A stretch of 7,355 nt of DNA, from assembly GCA_946479015.1 (NCBI GenBank), contig CAMLEQ010000181.1, forward strand, positions 1 to 7,355, written 5' to 3'. This document shows, piece by piece, positions 1 to 6,327 of the stretch (its first letter is position 1; every line of letters starts with the position of its first letter). This DNA comes from an uncultured Gemmatimonadota bacterium. GTDB taxonomy: Bacteria; Gemmatimonadota; Gemmatimonadetes; Gemmatimonadales; Gemmatimonadaceae. The translations under genes were made by a program, and so were the position numbers. The notes under the pieces were generated by a model. The model was not told where the DNA came from. It searched no databases and was given only the letters and a program-made list of their open reading frames with translations.

Positions 1-740
1 ACGGACTCGGCGGCGGTGATCTGCACCTGCTCCACGTGGTCGCGGTTCCAGATGGGCTCGAACAGGGAGTTGGCGAAGCGCAGCACGAGGAGGTTCTGCA
101 CCGTCTCCTTCCCCAGGTAGTGGTCGATGCGGAAGACCTGGCGCTCGCTGAAGGCGCTGTTCAGCAGGCGATCGAGCTCGCGCGCGCTCGCCTCGTCGTG
201 CCCGAACGGCTTCTCGATGATGATGCGCACCCAGGCGGCGCGGTCATCGCTCACGCGCGGCGCGAGCCCGCTCGAGGAGAGCCGGCGGATCACGTCGGGA
301 TACAGGCTGGGGGGGATGGCCAGGTAGAAGAGACGGCCCCGCTCGTGGGCGTGCTCCCCTTCGATGGCGCGCAGGCATTCCGCGAGGTTGCGGTAGGTGG
401 CGCCATCCTCGAGGTCGCCCGCCACCCAGCGCAGGCGCGAGATGAAGCGGGCACGCGCGGCGGGGTCGGTGCCGCGCACCTCCTCGGCGGTGTCGATCGC
501 CTCGCGCATCGCGCGACGGAACTCCCCGTCGTTCCCGCTCCGCCCCACGCCGATCACGGCGAAGCTCGCATCGAGCAGCCCGTCGCAGTCGAGGTGCGCG
601 AGCGCGGGGATGAGCTTGCGCCGGGTGAGGTCCCCACTGGCACCGAAGATGATCATCGTGCAGGGGCCGGCACGGCGCGACGGCGGGGCCGCCGCGTGCT
701 CCGCCTCGAGGGCGCACTCCGCCACGAGCGGCGCCGTCAC
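1..740 (-). CDS. zwf: Glucose-6-phosphate dehydrogenase, N-terminal 246 residues (cut at window edge)
   Basis: The enzyme oxidises glucose 6-phosphate to 6-phosphogluconolactone with NAD(P)+, the entry step of the oxidative pentose phosphate pathway in the cytosol. Reading from the GTG at 740-738, the frame stays open to position 1. It shows the Rossmann dinucleotide motif IIFGASGDLTRRKLIP (about residues 30-45), EKPFG (176-180) and the family active-site signature RIDHYLGKE (204-212), followed by the typical TVQNLLVLRFAN stretch. These identify the family with little doubt. The GTG overlaps the gnd stop as GTGA (740-737), so translation is probably coupled; no Shine-Dalgarno is obvious. An alternative ATG at residue 29 would remove the strand leading into the Rossmann fold, so the GTG is preferred. 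It gives a 28-residue leader before the fold. Family members are usually near 500 residues, so about half the protein lies outside the window. Confidence 0.96.
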   Translation of the reverse strand, partial: MTAPLVAECALEAEHAAAPPSRRAGPCTMIIFGASGDLTRRKLIPALAHLDCDGLLDASFAVIGVGRSGNDGEFRRAMREAIDTAEEVRGTDPAARARFISRLRWVAGDLEDGATYRNLAECLRAIEGEHAHERGRLFYLAIPPSLYPDVIRRLSSSGLAPRVSDDRAAWVRIIIEKPFGHDEASARELDRLLNSAFSERQVFRIDHYLGKETVQNLLVLRFANSLFEPIWNRDHVEQVQITAAES

Positions 741-1636
741 GAGCCGTGCACCGCGTGGCCGCCGAACTCGTGCCGGAGCGCGGCGATCACCTTGGCCGAG
801 AACGAATCGTCCTGGCGCGAGCGCAGCCGCGCGAGGAGCGCGAGCGTGATCACCGGCGCCGGGACATCGAGGTCGATCGCCTCCTGCACCGTCCATCGCC
901 CCTCCCCGGAATCGGCCACCCAGCCGCGCAGCGAGGCGAGCGATCCATCGCGCGCGAACGCGCGCTCGGCGAGCTCGTTGAGCCACGAGCGCACCACGCT
1001 CCCGTGATTCCACACCGCCGCCACCTGGTGGAGGTCGATGTCGAACTCCTTCGACGCGTGCAGGATCTCGTAGCCCTCGGCATACGCCTGGAGCAGCCCG
1101 TACTCGATCCCGTTGTGCACCATCTTCACGTAGTGTCCCGCGCCCGTGGGTCCCACGTGCGCCCAACCGTTCTCCGGGGCGAGCGCGCGGAAGAGCGGCT
1201 CGCAGCGCGCCACCGCGCGCTCGTCGCCGCCGATCATCAGGCAGTATCCGTTCTCCAGCCCCCAGATCCCGCCGCTCGTCCCCGAGTCCACCCAGTCGAG
1301 CCCGCGCTCACGCAGCGCGGCGCCCCGGCGCACGGTGTCGTGGAAGTTCGAGTTGCCGCCATCCACCAGGATGTCGCCGCGCGCGAGGTGCGGCTCGAGC
1401 TCGGCGATGGTGTCGTCGACCGGCTGCCCCGCCGGCACCATCATCCACACCACGCGCGGCGCATCGAGCCGCTCGCACAGCTCCGCCGGCGTCCCGGCGG
1501 CGATCGCGCCCTCGGCGGCCAGGGCGTGAACCGCATCGGCGCTGCGATCCCACGCCACCACCTCGTGCCCCGCGCGGATCAGCCGTCGCGACATGTTCCC
1601 GCCCATCCGCCCCAGTCCGATCATTCCGACTCGCAT
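737..1636 (-). CDS. gnd: 6-phosphogluconate dehydrogenase, decarboxylating (short form, 299 aa)
   Basis: The enzyme oxidatively decarboxylates 6-phosphogluconate to ribulose 5-phosphate and CO2. The N-terminal Rossmann fold carries GLGRMGGNM (residues 7-15). The substrate and catalytic regions show DGGNSNFHDT (92-101), SGTSGGIWGLENG (118-130) and GAGHYVKMVHNGIEYG (165-180), with K171, H174 and N175 as the expected catalytic and binding residues. At 299 residues it belongs to the short, monodomain-type family (GndA/YqeC-like), not the roughly 470-residue E. coli Gnd type. The end of the second beta strand reads AWDRS (28-32). The aspartate there is typical of NAD-preferring members and the following Arg-Ser of NADP users, so cofactor preference is open. 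ATG 1636 is chosen because it begins the Rossmann strand directly and has a strong AAGGAGG 10 nt upstream; longer in-frame extensions run into tkt. It lies 55 nt after tkt and overlaps zwf by 4 bp. Confidence 0.95.
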   Translation of the reverse strand: MRVGMIGLGRMGGNMSRRLIRAGHEVVAWDRSADAVHALAAEGAIAAGTPAELCERLDAPRVVWMMVPAGQPVDDTIAELEPHLARGDILVDGGNSNFHDTVRRGAALRERGLDWVDSGTSGGIWGLENGYCLMIGGDERAVARCEPLFRALAPENGWAHVGPTGAGHYVKMVHNGIEYGLLQAYAEGYEILHASKEFDIDLHQVAAVWNHGSVVRSWLNELAERAFARDGSLASLRGWVADSGEGRWTVQEAIDLDVPAPVITLALLARLRSRQDDSFSAKVIAALRHEFGGHAVHGS

Positions 1637-1646
1637 CTGTCCCGCC

Positions 1647-1653
1647 CCTCCTT
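1647..1653 (-). promoter_or_regulatory. Strong Shine-Dalgarno of gnd
   Basis: The minus strand reads AAGGAGG with a 10-nt spacer to the ATG at 1636-1634. It is the best ribosome binding site in the operon and fixes the gnd start. The junctions with 4-bp overlaps have weaker sites or none, so gnd may be initiated more independently of its upstream gene. Confidence 0.85.
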
Positions 1654-1675
1654 CAGGTGGTGGTTCGCGCCCGCC

Positions 1676-1687
1676 GCGCCGCGGCGC
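1676..1687. repeat. 12-bp GC palindrome between tkt and gnd
   Basis: The sequence GCGCCGCGGCGC is its own reverse complement and lies 4 nt past the tkt stop, in the only sizeable gap of the operon (1637-1691). With no central loop it would make a poor hairpin, and no T-run follows. It may be an RNA structure at the tkt-gnd junction or simply chance in very GC-rich DNA; I assign no function. Confidence 0.35.
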
Positions 1688-1691
1688 CCGT

Positions 1692-3713
1692 TCAACGATC
1701 GAGCATCTCGCGCGCGGCCGCCACCACGCGCTCGGCGGTGAGCCCGAGCTCCTGATAGATGCGCTCGTACGGCGCGGAGGCGCCGAAGCGCGAGATCCCG
1801 AGCACCACGCCCTCATCACCGACGAGCGGGATCCATGGCAGCGGGACCGCCGCCTCCATGGCGATCCGCCGGTGCACCGCCGGGGGAAGCACCGCATCGC
1901 GGTACGCGCGCGGCTGTCGCGCGAACACCTCGAGGCTCGGCACGCTCACCACGCGGGCGTGGATGCCGTGCGTGAACAACTGCTCCTGCGCGGCGAGCAG
2001 CAGGTGCACCTCGGAGCCGCTCCCCATCAGGATCACGTCCGGCGTGGCTTCGGCATCGGAGAGCACGTACGCGCCTCGCGCCACGCCGGTGGCGGGCGCG
2101 AGGAGGCGCCGGTCGAGGATCGGCACGTTCTGCCGCGTGAGCGCGAGCGCCACCGGACCCTGCATGGAGACCGCCGCCGCCCATGCCTCCACCGTCTCCG
2201 TCGCATCCGCCGGGCGGAAGACGGTGAAGTCCGGGATCACACGCAGCGCGGCGAGCTGCTCGATCGGCTGGTGCGTGGGGCCATCCTCTCCGAGCCCGAT
2301 CGAGTCGTGCGTGAACACGTAGATCACCCGCAGCCCCATGAGCGCGGCGAGGCGGATGGGCGGGCGCATGTAGTCCGAGAAGATCAGGAAGGTGGCGCCG
2401 TAGGGGAGGATGCCGCCGTGGAGCGCCATGCCGTTGAGGATGGCGCCCATGCCGTGCTCCCGGATGCCGAAGTGCACGTTGCGCCCCGCGAGATTCCCCG
2501 GCTCGAGATCACCGCTCGTGCCGATGAGCGTCTTCGTGGATGGCGCGAGATCGCCGGCGCCGCCCACCAGCTCGGGGATGCGCGTGGCGAGGGCGTTGAG
2601 CACCGTGGAGGACGCGACGCGCGTGGCCATCCCCTTCTCGCTCGGGGCGAAGGTGGGGAGCACGCCGCGCCAGTCCGCGGGGAGCTCTCCGGCGAGCCGC
2701 CGCGCGAGCTCGCGCGCCTCGGCCGGATGGCGGCGCGCGTACGCCTCCTGGCGGGCGGTCCACGCATCGTGCAGCGCTCCGCCCCGCGCACCGTGGGCGC
2801 GCCAGGCGCGCAGCGCTTCGCGCGGCACGTGAAACGGCTCCTCCCACGGCCACCCGAGGTTCTCCTTCGTCAGGCGTACCTCCCGCTCGCCCAGCGCGCT
2901 CCCATGCGCCTCCGCGGTGTCGTGCTTGTTCGGGCTCCCATAGGCGATGTGGCTGCGCACGATGATGAGCGACGGCCGGTCGGTCACCGACTTCGCGAGC
3001 GCGATGGCGCCGTCGAGCGCATCGAGGTCGTTCACGTCCTCCACGCGCTCCACGTGCCAGCCGTAGGCGGCGAAGCGCGCGGCCGCGTCGTCCGAGTAGG
3101 CGAGCGACGTGTCCCCTTCGATGGTGATGTGGTTGTCGTCGTAGAAGCCGATCAGCTTCCCGAGCTTCAGATGGCCGGCCAGCGACGCCACCTCGTGCGA
3201 GACGCCCTCCATCAGGTCGCCGTCGCTGGCGATGAAGTACGTGCGGTGGTTCACGGCCTCCGCATCCGGGCGATTGAACTCCGCCGCGAGGTGCGCCTCG
3301 GCGAGCGCCATCCCCACCGCGTTCCCCATCCCCTGCCCCAACGGGCCGGTGGTGGTCTCCACGCCGGGGGTGATCCCGTGCTCCGGGTGTCCCGGCGTCT
3401 CGCTCCCCCACTGCCGGAAGCGCCGGATCTCATCGAGGGAGAGCTCGTAGCCGGTGAGATAGAGCACGGCGTACAGGAGCATCGACGCATGGCCGGCGGA
3501 GAGCACCACGCGGTCGCGCCCTGGCCAGGTGGGATCCTTGGGATCGTAGTGGAGATGGCGCGTCCACAGCACGTACGCCAGCGGCGCGAGCGCCATGGGG
3601 GTGCCCGGGTGTCCGGAGTCCGCGCGCTGCACCGCGTCCATGGCGAGGGTGCGGATGGTGTTGATGCAGAGCAGGTCGAGCTCCGTGCCCGCACTGGTCG
3701 TGGGTGAAGCCAT
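1692..3713 (-). CDS. tkt: Transketolase (673 aa, full length)
   Basis: A thiamine diphosphate enzyme that moves two-carbon units between sugar phosphates, linking the pentose phosphate pathway to glycolysis. Length is normal for the family. The pyrophosphate domain shows GHPGTPM (34-40), GHAS (74-77) and TGPLGQG (122-128). The thiamine-binding stretch begins at SDGDLMEG (163-170) and ends at N194. H35, H75 and H270 (AHGSALG) sit where the E. coli enzyme has its substrate-binding histidines. The pyrimidine domain carries the catalytic glutamate E419 in FGIREHGMG and the DGPTHQP loop (477-483). The C-terminal domain starts near [12 protein letters not shown]. The ATG at 3713 lies 3 nt after the glk stop and has AGAGGA (3723-3728) 9 nt upstream, inside the end of glk. 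All key residues appear intact. Confidence 0.98.
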   Translation of the reverse strand: MASPTTSAGTELDLLCINTIRTLAMDAVQRADSGHPGTPMALAPLAYVLWTRHLHYDPKDPTWPGRDRVVLSAGHASMLLYAVLYLTGYELSLDEIRRFRQWGSETPGHPEHGITPGVETTTGPLGQGMGNAVGMALAEAHLAAEFNRPDAEAVNHRTYFIASDGDLMEGVSHEVASLAGHLKLGKLIGFYDDNHITIEGDTSLAYSDDAAARFAAYGWHVERVEDVNDLDALDGAIALAKSVTDRPSLIIVRSHIAYGSPNKHDTAEAHGSALGEREVRLTKENLGWPWEEPFHVPREALRAWRAHGARGGALHDAWTARQEAYARRHPAEARELARRLAGELPADWRGVLPTFAPSEKGMATRVASSTVLNALATRIPELVGGAGDLAPSTKTLIGTSGDLEPGNLAGRNVHFGIREHGMGAILNGMALHGGILPYGATFLIFSDYMRPPIRLAALMGLRVIYVFTHDSIGLGEDGPTHQPIEQLAALRVIPDFTVFRPADATETVEAWAAAVSMQGPVALALTRQNVPILDRRLLAPATGVARGAYVLSDAEATPDVILMGSGSEVHLLLAAQEQLFTHGIHARVVSVPSLEVFARQPRAYRDAVLPPAVHRRIAMEAAVPLPWIPLVGDEGVVLGISRFGASAPYERIYQELGLTAERVVAAAREMLDR

Positions 3714-3716
3714 TCG

Positions 3717-4754
3717 TCAGCATCCTCTCGCCGCTTCGGCGCGCGTGGAACGCGCGACGTCGGGCGATTCGGGAAGATCGACATCGTCCGTCGCCGCCAC
3801 CGCGGCGCCGAAGAGGCCGATGCTCGGGTTGATGACCACATGCACCGGGACGCGCGCGAGCAGCCCGCCCATGCGTCCCTTCGCGCGGAACGCGGCGAGA
3901 AACGCGCCGTCGCGCAGGGCGTCCAGGATGCGCGGCGCGATCCCGCCCACCACGTACACGCCACCGGTGGCGAGCACGGTGAGGGCGAGGTTGCCCGCCT
4001 GCCCCCCGTACACGCGGGCGAAGAGGGCGAGTGCCTCGCGGCAGAGCGCGTCGCGCCCCTCGAGGGCGTGGCGCGAGATGGCCGCGCCCCCCTCCCGTTC
4101 CACGTCGGCGTGCACGGCCGGCACCACGCGCGCCGGCTCGCGCTCGGCCAGAAAATGATAGAGCGACACGAGCCCCGGTCCGGAGAGCACCCGCTCGTAC
4201 GACACGTGCCCGTAGCGGGCGGTGAGCCAGCGCTGGAGCGCCCACTCCAGCGGATCGGACGCCGCGAAGGAGGCGTGCCCGCCCTCGGAGGCGAGGGGGC
4301 GATAGCGCCCCTGGTCCCACACCAGGTACGCCTGCCCGAGCCCCGTCCCGGCGCCGATGATGGCGATCACGCCGTGCTCCACCGGCGTCCCCGCCTGCAG
4401 CGTGACGACGTCCGCCGCCTCGAGACGGTCGATGCCGTACGCGACGGCATCCAGATCATTGATCACGCGCGTGCGCGCGATGCCGATCTCGGCGGCGATG
4501 CGGGCCGCGCTCACCGACCAGGGGAGGTTCGGCGTCGTGCAGTCTCCGCCGACCACCGGGCACGCCACACCGAAGCACGCGCGCTCGAACCCGTTTCCCA
4601 CCTCGGCGAGGAACTCGCGCGCGATGGGCGCGAGCGCCGGGTACGCCCGGCTCGGGTACGTTCGTGCGTGCAGCATGGTGATCTTGCGTCGCGTGATCTC
4701 CACGACCGCCATGCGAGCGTGGGTCCCACCGATGTCGCCGACGAGCACTCTCAT
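3717..4754 (-). CDS. glk: Glucokinase (345 aa, bacterial Glk family)
   Basis: The enzyme phosphorylates glucose with ATP to glucose 6-phosphate, feeding the following enzymes of the operon. The N-terminal phosphate loop reads GDIGGTHARM (6-15). IND-LDAVAYGI places N99 and D100 (catalytic base), and SEGGHASFA (156-164) gives E157 and H160, with E187 in SYERVLSGPG. All five match the glucose-binding residues of E. coli Glk even in numbering. IIGAGTGLGQAYLV (132-145) is the second nucleotide-binding segment, and VLATGGVYVVGGIAPR (260-275) is the typical C-terminal one. The frame is open upstream into the pgl region as an out-of-frame reading; the true start is the ATG at 4754, just before VLVGDIGGT. 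It overlaps the pgl stop as ATGA (4754-4751) and has AGAAGG (4762-4767) 7 nt upstream. A glucokinase suggests that free glucose is taken up or released inside the cell. Confidence 0.97.
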   Translation of the reverse strand: MRVLVGDIGGTHARMAVVEITRRKITMLHARTYPSRAYPALAPIAREFLAEVGNGFERACFGVACPVVGGDCTTPNLPWSVSAARIAAEIGIARTRVINDLDAVAYGIDRLEAADVVTLQAGTPVEHGVIAIIGAGTGLGQAYLVWDQGRYRPLASEGGHASFAASDPLEWALQRWLTARYGHVSYERVLSGPGLVSLYHFLAEREPARVVPAVHADVEREGGAAISRHALEGRDALCREALALFARVYGGQAGNLALTVLATGGVYVVGGIAPRILDALRDGAFLAAFRAKGRMGGLLARVPVHVVINPSIGLFGAAVAATDDVDLPESPDVARSTRAEAARGC

Positions 4755-5479
4755 GCGGGGACCTTCTGCAGGAGCGATGCCGCCTCGGCATCCAGGAGCC
4801 ACGTACCGCCGCGCGCGAGCTGCGCCGGGACCTCGCGCGGATCGAGCGCCCCCTCGAGCGCACGCGCCACGGCCATGGCCTTGGCGGCTCCCGCGACGAG
4901 CACGGCCACCCGCCGCGCGGCCGCGATCACGGGGGGAGTGATCGTCAGGCGGCGCACGGGTGGCGCCGGACTGTCGGCCGGCACCACGTGGCGATGCGTC
5001 TCTTCGAGCGCGGGCGCGCCCGGGAAGAGCGATGCGGTGTGACCGTCCGCGCCGACGCCGAGCAGCAGCAGGTCGAGACGGTCCGGCAGCACCGCCTCGT
5101 ACCGGCGCGCCGCCTCGTCCGGGTCCTCGATCTCCGCTTCCATGCGGTGGATGCCGGTGCGCGGGATGGGCACGTGGCGCAGCAGCGTCTCGCGCGCCAT
5201 GTGGTAGTTGCTCGCGGGGTCGTCCGGGGGCACGGCGCGCTCGTCGCCGAAGTACACCCGCACCGCGCTCCACGGCACCGCCGCGCGGGCGAGGCGCGCG
5301 TACGCGGCAGCGGGGGTGGTGCCGCCCGCCAGCGCGATCGCGCACGAGCCGTGCTCGGCCATCGTCGCCGCGATGTGCTCGGCGATCCAGTCCGCCGCGG
5401 AGCCCGCGAGCGCGCTGCGATCGCGGGCGATCAGGAGGGTGGGTCGGAGAGGTTCCCCGCCGCGTTCGGCGGTGCTCAC
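4751..5479 (-). CDS. pgl: 6-phosphogluconolactonase (242 aa, Pgl/DevB family)
   Basis: The enzyme hydrolyses 6-phosphoglucono-delta-lactone to 6-phosphogluconate, the step between Zwf and Gnd. Motifs in order are LAGGTTP (50-56), FGDERAVPPDDPASNY (77-92) and LLGVGADGHTASLFP (139-153), then the ITPPVI segment (180-185) and GAAKA (197-201). These are the hallmarks of the glucosamine-6-phosphate isomerase/6-phosphogluconolactonase superfamily. GADGHTASLFP favours the lactonase over the NagB isomerase, and the pathway context agrees. The length is normal. The start is the GTG at 5479, which overlaps the stop of the cupin gene as GTGA (5479-5476). No Shine-Dalgarno is evident, so translational coupling is likely. 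The same 4-bp arrangement is repeated at its 3' end with glk. Confidence 0.96.
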   Translation of the reverse strand: MSTAERGGEPLRPTLLIARDRSALAGSAADWIAEHIAATMAEHGSCAIALAGGTTPAAAYARLARAAVPWSAVRVYFGDERAVPPDDPASNYHMARETLLRHVPIPRTGIHRMEAEIEDPDEAARRYEAVLPDRLDLLLLGVGADGHTASLFPGAPALEETHRHVVPADSPAPPVRRLTITPPVIAAARRVAVLVAGAAKAMAVARALEGALDPREVPAQLARGGTWLLDAEAASLLQKVPA

Positions 5480-5847
5480 CGGGTATCGCCGCGTCCGCAG
5501 ATGGTGAGCAGGAACGCGCCCCCTTCGTCGGAGCGGATCTCGTGCGCCACGCCCGCGGCGAGCGCGAGGAGATCGCCGGCGGTCAGCTCGTGCTCCGCGC
5601 CCCCGGCGCGAACGCGCAGGCGCCCGTCCACCGCCTGCATCGTGATCGGGCCGTCGGCGTGGTGCTCCGGTACGTGCCCGCCCGGCGCCACCGCCACGAG
5701 CGTGACGCGGAGCGCACCCTCCTTCACGAGCGTGCGCGCGTTGCGGCCATTTCTCTCGAGCAGCGCCGGGTCCGACGCCTTCGCGCGCTCATCGGGGAGG
5801 CGAAGGCGGAGCACGTCGGCGGCGAGCGAGCGATCCAACGATGACAT
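5476..5847 (-). CDS. Small single-domain cupin protein, function unknown (123 aa)
   Basis: It is the first gene of the pentose phosphate operon. The fold is supported by two degenerate cupin motifs. The first runs from GGHVPEHHADG to VDG (56-75), with H62 and H63 as probable metal ligands and no glutamate at the usual place. The second is GDLLALAAGVAHEI (91-104), with H102 as the conserved histidine and alanine instead of the usual proline. Metal binding by three histidines is therefore possible but unproven. The N-terminal part (GRNARTLVKEGALRVTLVAVAPGG) resembles small uncharacterised cupins of high-GC bacteria. No signal peptide, membrane segment or DNA-binding domain is visible. ATG 5847 is chosen because GAGG (5855-5858) lies 7 nt upstream. 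A longer reading from 5940 would put coding sequence through the promoter, inverted repeat and hairpin. It could be a sugar-phosphate-binding sensor or an isomerase; neither is shown. Confidence 0.85.
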   Translation of the reverse strand: MSSLDRSLAADVLRLRLPDERAKASDPALLERNGRNARTLVKEGALRVTLVAVAPGGHVPEHHADGPITMQAVDGRLRVRAGGAEHELTAGDLLALAAGVAHEIRSDEGGAFLLTICGRGDTR

Positions 5848-5858
5848 GGTGTGGCCTC

Positions 5859-5876
5859 GCGAGACGTGTGTCTCGC
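5859..5876. promoter_or_regulatory. Perfect inverted repeat at the predicted transcription start (candidate operator)
   Basis: GCGAGAC and GTCTCGC form a perfect 7-bp inverted repeat around 4 nt. It spans about -4 to +14 relative to the start expected from the promoter at 5879-5906, and it abuts the GAGG ribosome binding site of the cupin gene. This placement fits an operator where a dimeric repressor would block transcription initiation. It could instead form a short 5' hairpin next to the ribosome site if transcription starts further upstream. No regulator gene is adjacent in this window. Confidence 0.5.
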
Positions 5877-5878
5877 AA

Positions 5879-5906
5879 AGTGTACCACGCGTCCCGGTCA
5901 CCACAA
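5879..5906 (-). promoter_or_regulatory. Candidate sigma70-like promoter of the pentose phosphate operon
   Basis: On the minus strand a -35-like TTGTGG (5906-5901) and a -10-like TACACT (5884-5879) are separated by 16 nt, with transcription expected to start near 5872. The -10 matches four of six consensus bases and the -35 three of six. It is the best candidate in the only gap ahead of the operon, and it lies in locally less GC-rich sequence. Confidence 0.4.
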
Positions 5907-5926
5907 GTCGCGCGACGCGATGCGAA

Positions 5927-5958
5927 CGCGGCGCGCTCATCCTTGGGAGCGCGCCGCG
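5927..5958. terminator. GC-rich hairpin between the secretion cassette and the sugar operon
   Basis: Perfect 11-bp arms (CGCGGCGCGCT and AGCGCGCCGCG) flank a 10-nt loop, 26 nt after the PAAR stop. The transcript of the PAAR cassette would fold into a very stable stem here. Only TTCG follows on the minus strand and there is no T-run on the plus strand, so it is not a canonical intrinsic terminator. It may still act as a weak or U-less terminator, or as a 3' end stabiliser, insulating the two operons. Confidence 0.45.
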
Positions 5959-5983
5959 CGAGAGGGGACGGGCAGCGGATCGC

Positions 5984-6286
5984 TCAGCCGCCGATGAGCA
6001 CCGTGGGAAGTCCCATCACGATCGTGCCGCCGTGCCCGCACGTGTCCCCCATGCGCGCCGCCGGGAGGCTTCCGATGAGCACCGTCACCGAGCCCTTCGC
6101 GATCACGTCCGGGGGACCGACGCAGGTGGCCATGTCGGTGGCGCGCGCCGCCGGCGGGCCGCCCACGAGCACGGTGGGGCAGCACGCCGGAAGGATCGGC
6201 CCACCCACGTGCGGGATGGGCGGCACCCCCGGCGTGACCATCGGGCAGACGTGCATGTCGCCGAGCCTGGCTGCGGGCTGTCCCAT
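5984..6286 (-). CDS. PAAR-motif tip protein (100 aa)
   Basis: PAAR proteins form the sharp cone that caps the VgrG spike of type VI secretion systems and pierces the target membrane, often carrying effectors. This is a stand-alone domain with no extension. PAAR-type motifs recur three times: PAARLGD (4-10), PAARATD (46-51) and PAARMGD (75-81). PTVLVGG (37-43) and PTVLIGG (94-100) are the paired glycine-rich strands. H12, H26, C35/C36, C55 and H85 are candidates for the structural zinc site; which of them bind cannot be told from sequence. The ATG at 6286 has GGGAG about 6 nt upstream. It is the last gene of the vgrG cassette, 41 nt after the preceding gene. With no fused toxin domain, cargo would have to bind non-covalently or be carried by VgrG or another gene. 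Confidence 0.93.
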   Translation of the reverse strand: MGQPAARLGDMHVCPMVTPGVPPIPHVGGPILPACCPTVLVGGPPAARATDMATCVGPPDVIAKGSVTVLIGSLPAARMGDTCGHGGTIVMGLPTVLIGG

Positions 6287-6327
6287 GGGTGGCTCCCGTC
6301 AGAGGTTGGCTCGTGAGGCGACGGCGC

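Noticed and set aside
1637..1897. N-terminal extension of gnd into the tkt 3' end
   Set aside because: It would overlap transketolase by about 200 bp and precede the Rossmann strand with unrelated Arg-rich sequence. The ATG at 1636 has the strongest Shine-Dalgarno of the operon.
1593..3707. 704-residue open frame on the plus strand, antisense to transketolase
   Set aside because: It is rich in Arg, His and Glu, has no recognisable domain and exactly mirrors the tkt frame. In very GC-rich DNA, strong third-position bias opens antisense frames, and the tkt frame has intact catalytic motifs.
3840..5042. Long plus-strand frame opposite glk and pgl (and similar ones at 36-1007, 746-1741 and 4988-6316)
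   Set aside because: These are low-complexity Arg/Ala/His-rich translations lying opposite genes identified by clear family motifs, so they are codon-bias shadows.
3717..5345. A 542-residue reading that would fuse about 197 residues to the N-terminus of glucokinase
   Set aside because: The extra part is the wrong frame of pgl. The normal Glk N-terminus begins at the ATG at 4754, with its own ribosome binding site and an ATGA overlap with pgl.
5848..5940. 31-residue N-terminal extension of the cupin from an ATG at 5940
   Set aside because: The extension crosses the candidate promoter, the inverted repeat and the hairpin loop, has no ribosome binding site, and its residues do not look like part of the cupin fold. 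The ATG at 5847 has GAGG at proper spacing.
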